Notes under the pieces: model-generated
What the model was told of the DNA's origin: nothing
Seen by the model: the letters and a program-made list of their open reading frames with translations, nothing else
The model's database searches: none
Made by a program: the position numbers and the translations under genes
Source of the DNA: Xanthocytophaga agilis
GTDB lineage: Bacteria; Bacteroidota; Bacteroidia; Cytophagales; 172606-1
Reading direction: 5' to 3'
Assembly: GCF_030068605.1 (NCBI RefSeq)
Contig: NZ_JASJOU010000003.1
Coordinates: forward strand, 372,001 to 436,000
DNA length: 64,000 nt
Shown: positions 62,999 through 64,000 of the stretch, piece after piece
How the letters are laid out: the number at the start of each line of letters is the position of its first letter
Position numbering within the stretch: position 1 is the stretch's first letter

Positions 62999-64000
62999 TT
63001 AATATTTTTCATATTCCTCATCCAGATTATCCTCTCCCATATGAATTGTTACCCCTTTTGTTGATGCTTTGGGTACATTGGTAGTGTTTTTTGTCTGAAC
63101 TGGAGTAAAACTAGTACGTATAGATTTATTATTCTTCTCTGTGATTTTCTGAATCTTCTGATAACTATTTTTCTCAATTCTAAAGAAAGCAATGGCCTCC
63201 TTCAGTTGCTCTGCCTGAGCCGATAGCTCTTCGGCACTAGTTGCCATTTCCTCAGAAGAAGCGGCATTCTGTTGAATTACCTGATTAAGCTGCTGTATGG
63301 CCATGCTGATTTGTTCTGCTCCAGAATTCTGCTCTATACTTGCAGCTGATATTTCTTGTACCAGACGAGATGTCTTCTGAATATTAGGAACCAGTTGTTC
63401 CAATATGTTACCTGACATTTCAGCGGTTACAACACTGGCTTTGGAAAGTTCGTCAATTTCCAGTGCTGCCAATTGGCTCCTTTCTGCCAGTTTGCGAACC
63501 TCAGCAGCCACTACTGCAAAGCCTTTTCCATGTTCACCCGCACGAGCTGCCTCTACAGCGGCATTCAACGCAAGCAGATTAGTCTGACGGGATATTTCTC
63601 CAACAATCGTAATCTTCTCAGCAATGGTCTTCATTGATGAAACTGTATTCCCGACCGATTGATTGCCATTATTAATATCATCTGCAGCCTGTAAGGCTAT
63701 TTTTTCAGTTTGCTGTGCATTATCTGTATTCTGATTGATATTGGACGTCATCTGCTCAATAGACGTAGATACTTCTTCAATAGATGCAGCCTGTTCAGTT
63801 GCGCCTTGTGATACTTGTTGTGCAGAAGAGCTCATTTGTAAGCTGGCGGAAGCTATGTTATCAGCTCCTTGCATAATAATACCCATAATATCTCTCAGAC
63901 GCACTACCATCTCATTGAGTGCAGTGTCTAACTCACCTTCTATCTTATGGTTTTGATCTAATGAAAGATCCCCTTCTGACACCCGTTTAGCCAATGAAAC
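62999..64000 (-). CDS. methyl-accepting chemotaxis protein, N-terminus beyond window
   Basis: 334 codons to the window edge; the frame is open to position 64000. It begins inside a HAMP domain ([17 protein letters not shown]). A long coiled-coil signalling domain follows, with hairpin tip [20 protein letters not shown] and [18 protein letters not shown]. Gln/Glu pairs suitable for methylation occur along the coil. The last 50 or so residues are Lys/Asn/Thr-rich with an acidic [10 protein letters not shown] end, lacking the pentapeptide tether that binds CheR in some receptors. The sensing part lies outside the window. Confidence 0.93.
   Translation of the reverse strand, partial: VSLAKRVSEGDLSLDQNHKIEGELDTALNEMVVRLRDIMGIIMQGADNIASASLQMSSSAQQVSQGATEQAASIEEVSTSIEQMTSNINQNTDNAQQTEKIALQAADDINNGNQSVGNTVSSMKTIAEKITIVGEISRQTNLLALNAAVEAARAGEHGKGFAVVAAEVRKLAERSQLAALEIDELSKASVVTAEMSGNILEQLVPNIQKTSRLVQEISAASIEQNSGAEQISMAIQQLNQVIQQNAASSEEMATSAEELSAQAEQLKEAIAFFRIEKNSYQKIQKITEKNNKSIRTSFTPVQTKNTTNVPKASTKGVTIHMGEDNLDEEYEKY

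Noticed and set aside
1-64000. CRISPR array, tRNA, rRNA, insertion sequence or prophage
   Set aside because: No regular spaced repeats, no cloverleaf-like segment with a tRNA core, no transposase or integrase motif and no phage structural gene was seen on either strand.

Overview
The window looks like chromosome from a Bacteroidota bacterium, most likely order Cytophagales. The evidence is a gliding-motility/type IX secretion C-terminal sorting domain (8273-10345), ECF sigma/FecR pairs, a DUF4270 lipoprotein, many signal-peptidase-II lipoproteins, LytS/LytTR pairs, a promoter of the TTTG/TAnnTTTG type at 7668-7699, and AT-rich DNA with weak Shine-Dalgarno sites. Genus is not assignable by eye. 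No tRNA, rRNA, insertion sequence, prophage or CRISPR array was seen. Genes run off both ends: a PAS histidine kinase on the left and a methyl-accepting chemotaxis protein on the right.

Left third (1-28618): envelope functions and signalling. In order: a multi-PAS kinase; an ECF sigma/FecR pair with an unusual anti-sigma C-terminus; an MlaE-MlaF-MlaD lipid-transport operon; a lipocalin-like lipoprotein; a type IX-secreted surface protein; an S41 peptidase lipoprotein; a second sigma/FecR unit coupled by overlap to an STN-domain predicted outer-membrane protein; a Kelch lipoprotein and a DUF4270 lipoprotein; a LytTR/LytS pair; a haem-binding protein; a YceI protein; and a plug-plus-barrel receptor divergent from a second LytS/LytTR pair.

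Centre (28752-43772): the most interesting part. A coiled-coil protein, a divergent HSP90-family ATPase, a helical-repeat protein placed 3 nt after it, a C-terminally anchored protein and a DoxX-like membrane protein run rightward. A bestrophin gene on the minus strand, followed by what looks like a beta-carbonic anhydrase relic, interrupts them. Then comes a compact rightward operon: small protein, MoxR AAA+ ATPase, beta-rich protein, vWA plus beta-propeller protein, and a membrane-anchored helical-repeat plus beta-propeller protein. The last five match the predicted MoxR-vWA-beta-propeller (bpX) ternary conflict systems. Whether the HSP90 block belongs to the same system is inference.

Right third (43901-58189): accessory metabolism. 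AraC regulator and divergent NAD(P)H oxidoreductase, two secreted esterases, a Nudix-derived transcription factor, a sulfatase, a chromate transporter, a stress protein, a polysaccharide-deacetylase-like protein, a lipoprotein, a short-chain dehydrogenase and another AraC regulator.

Right end (58391-64000): a leftward chemotaxis operon, in transcription order MCP, STAS, two CheY, CheA, CheW, CheR, with no CheB in view. Most gene ends are marked by hairpins, several bidirectional between convergent genes. Family calls rest on motifs and fold patterns read by eye; no profile search was run.
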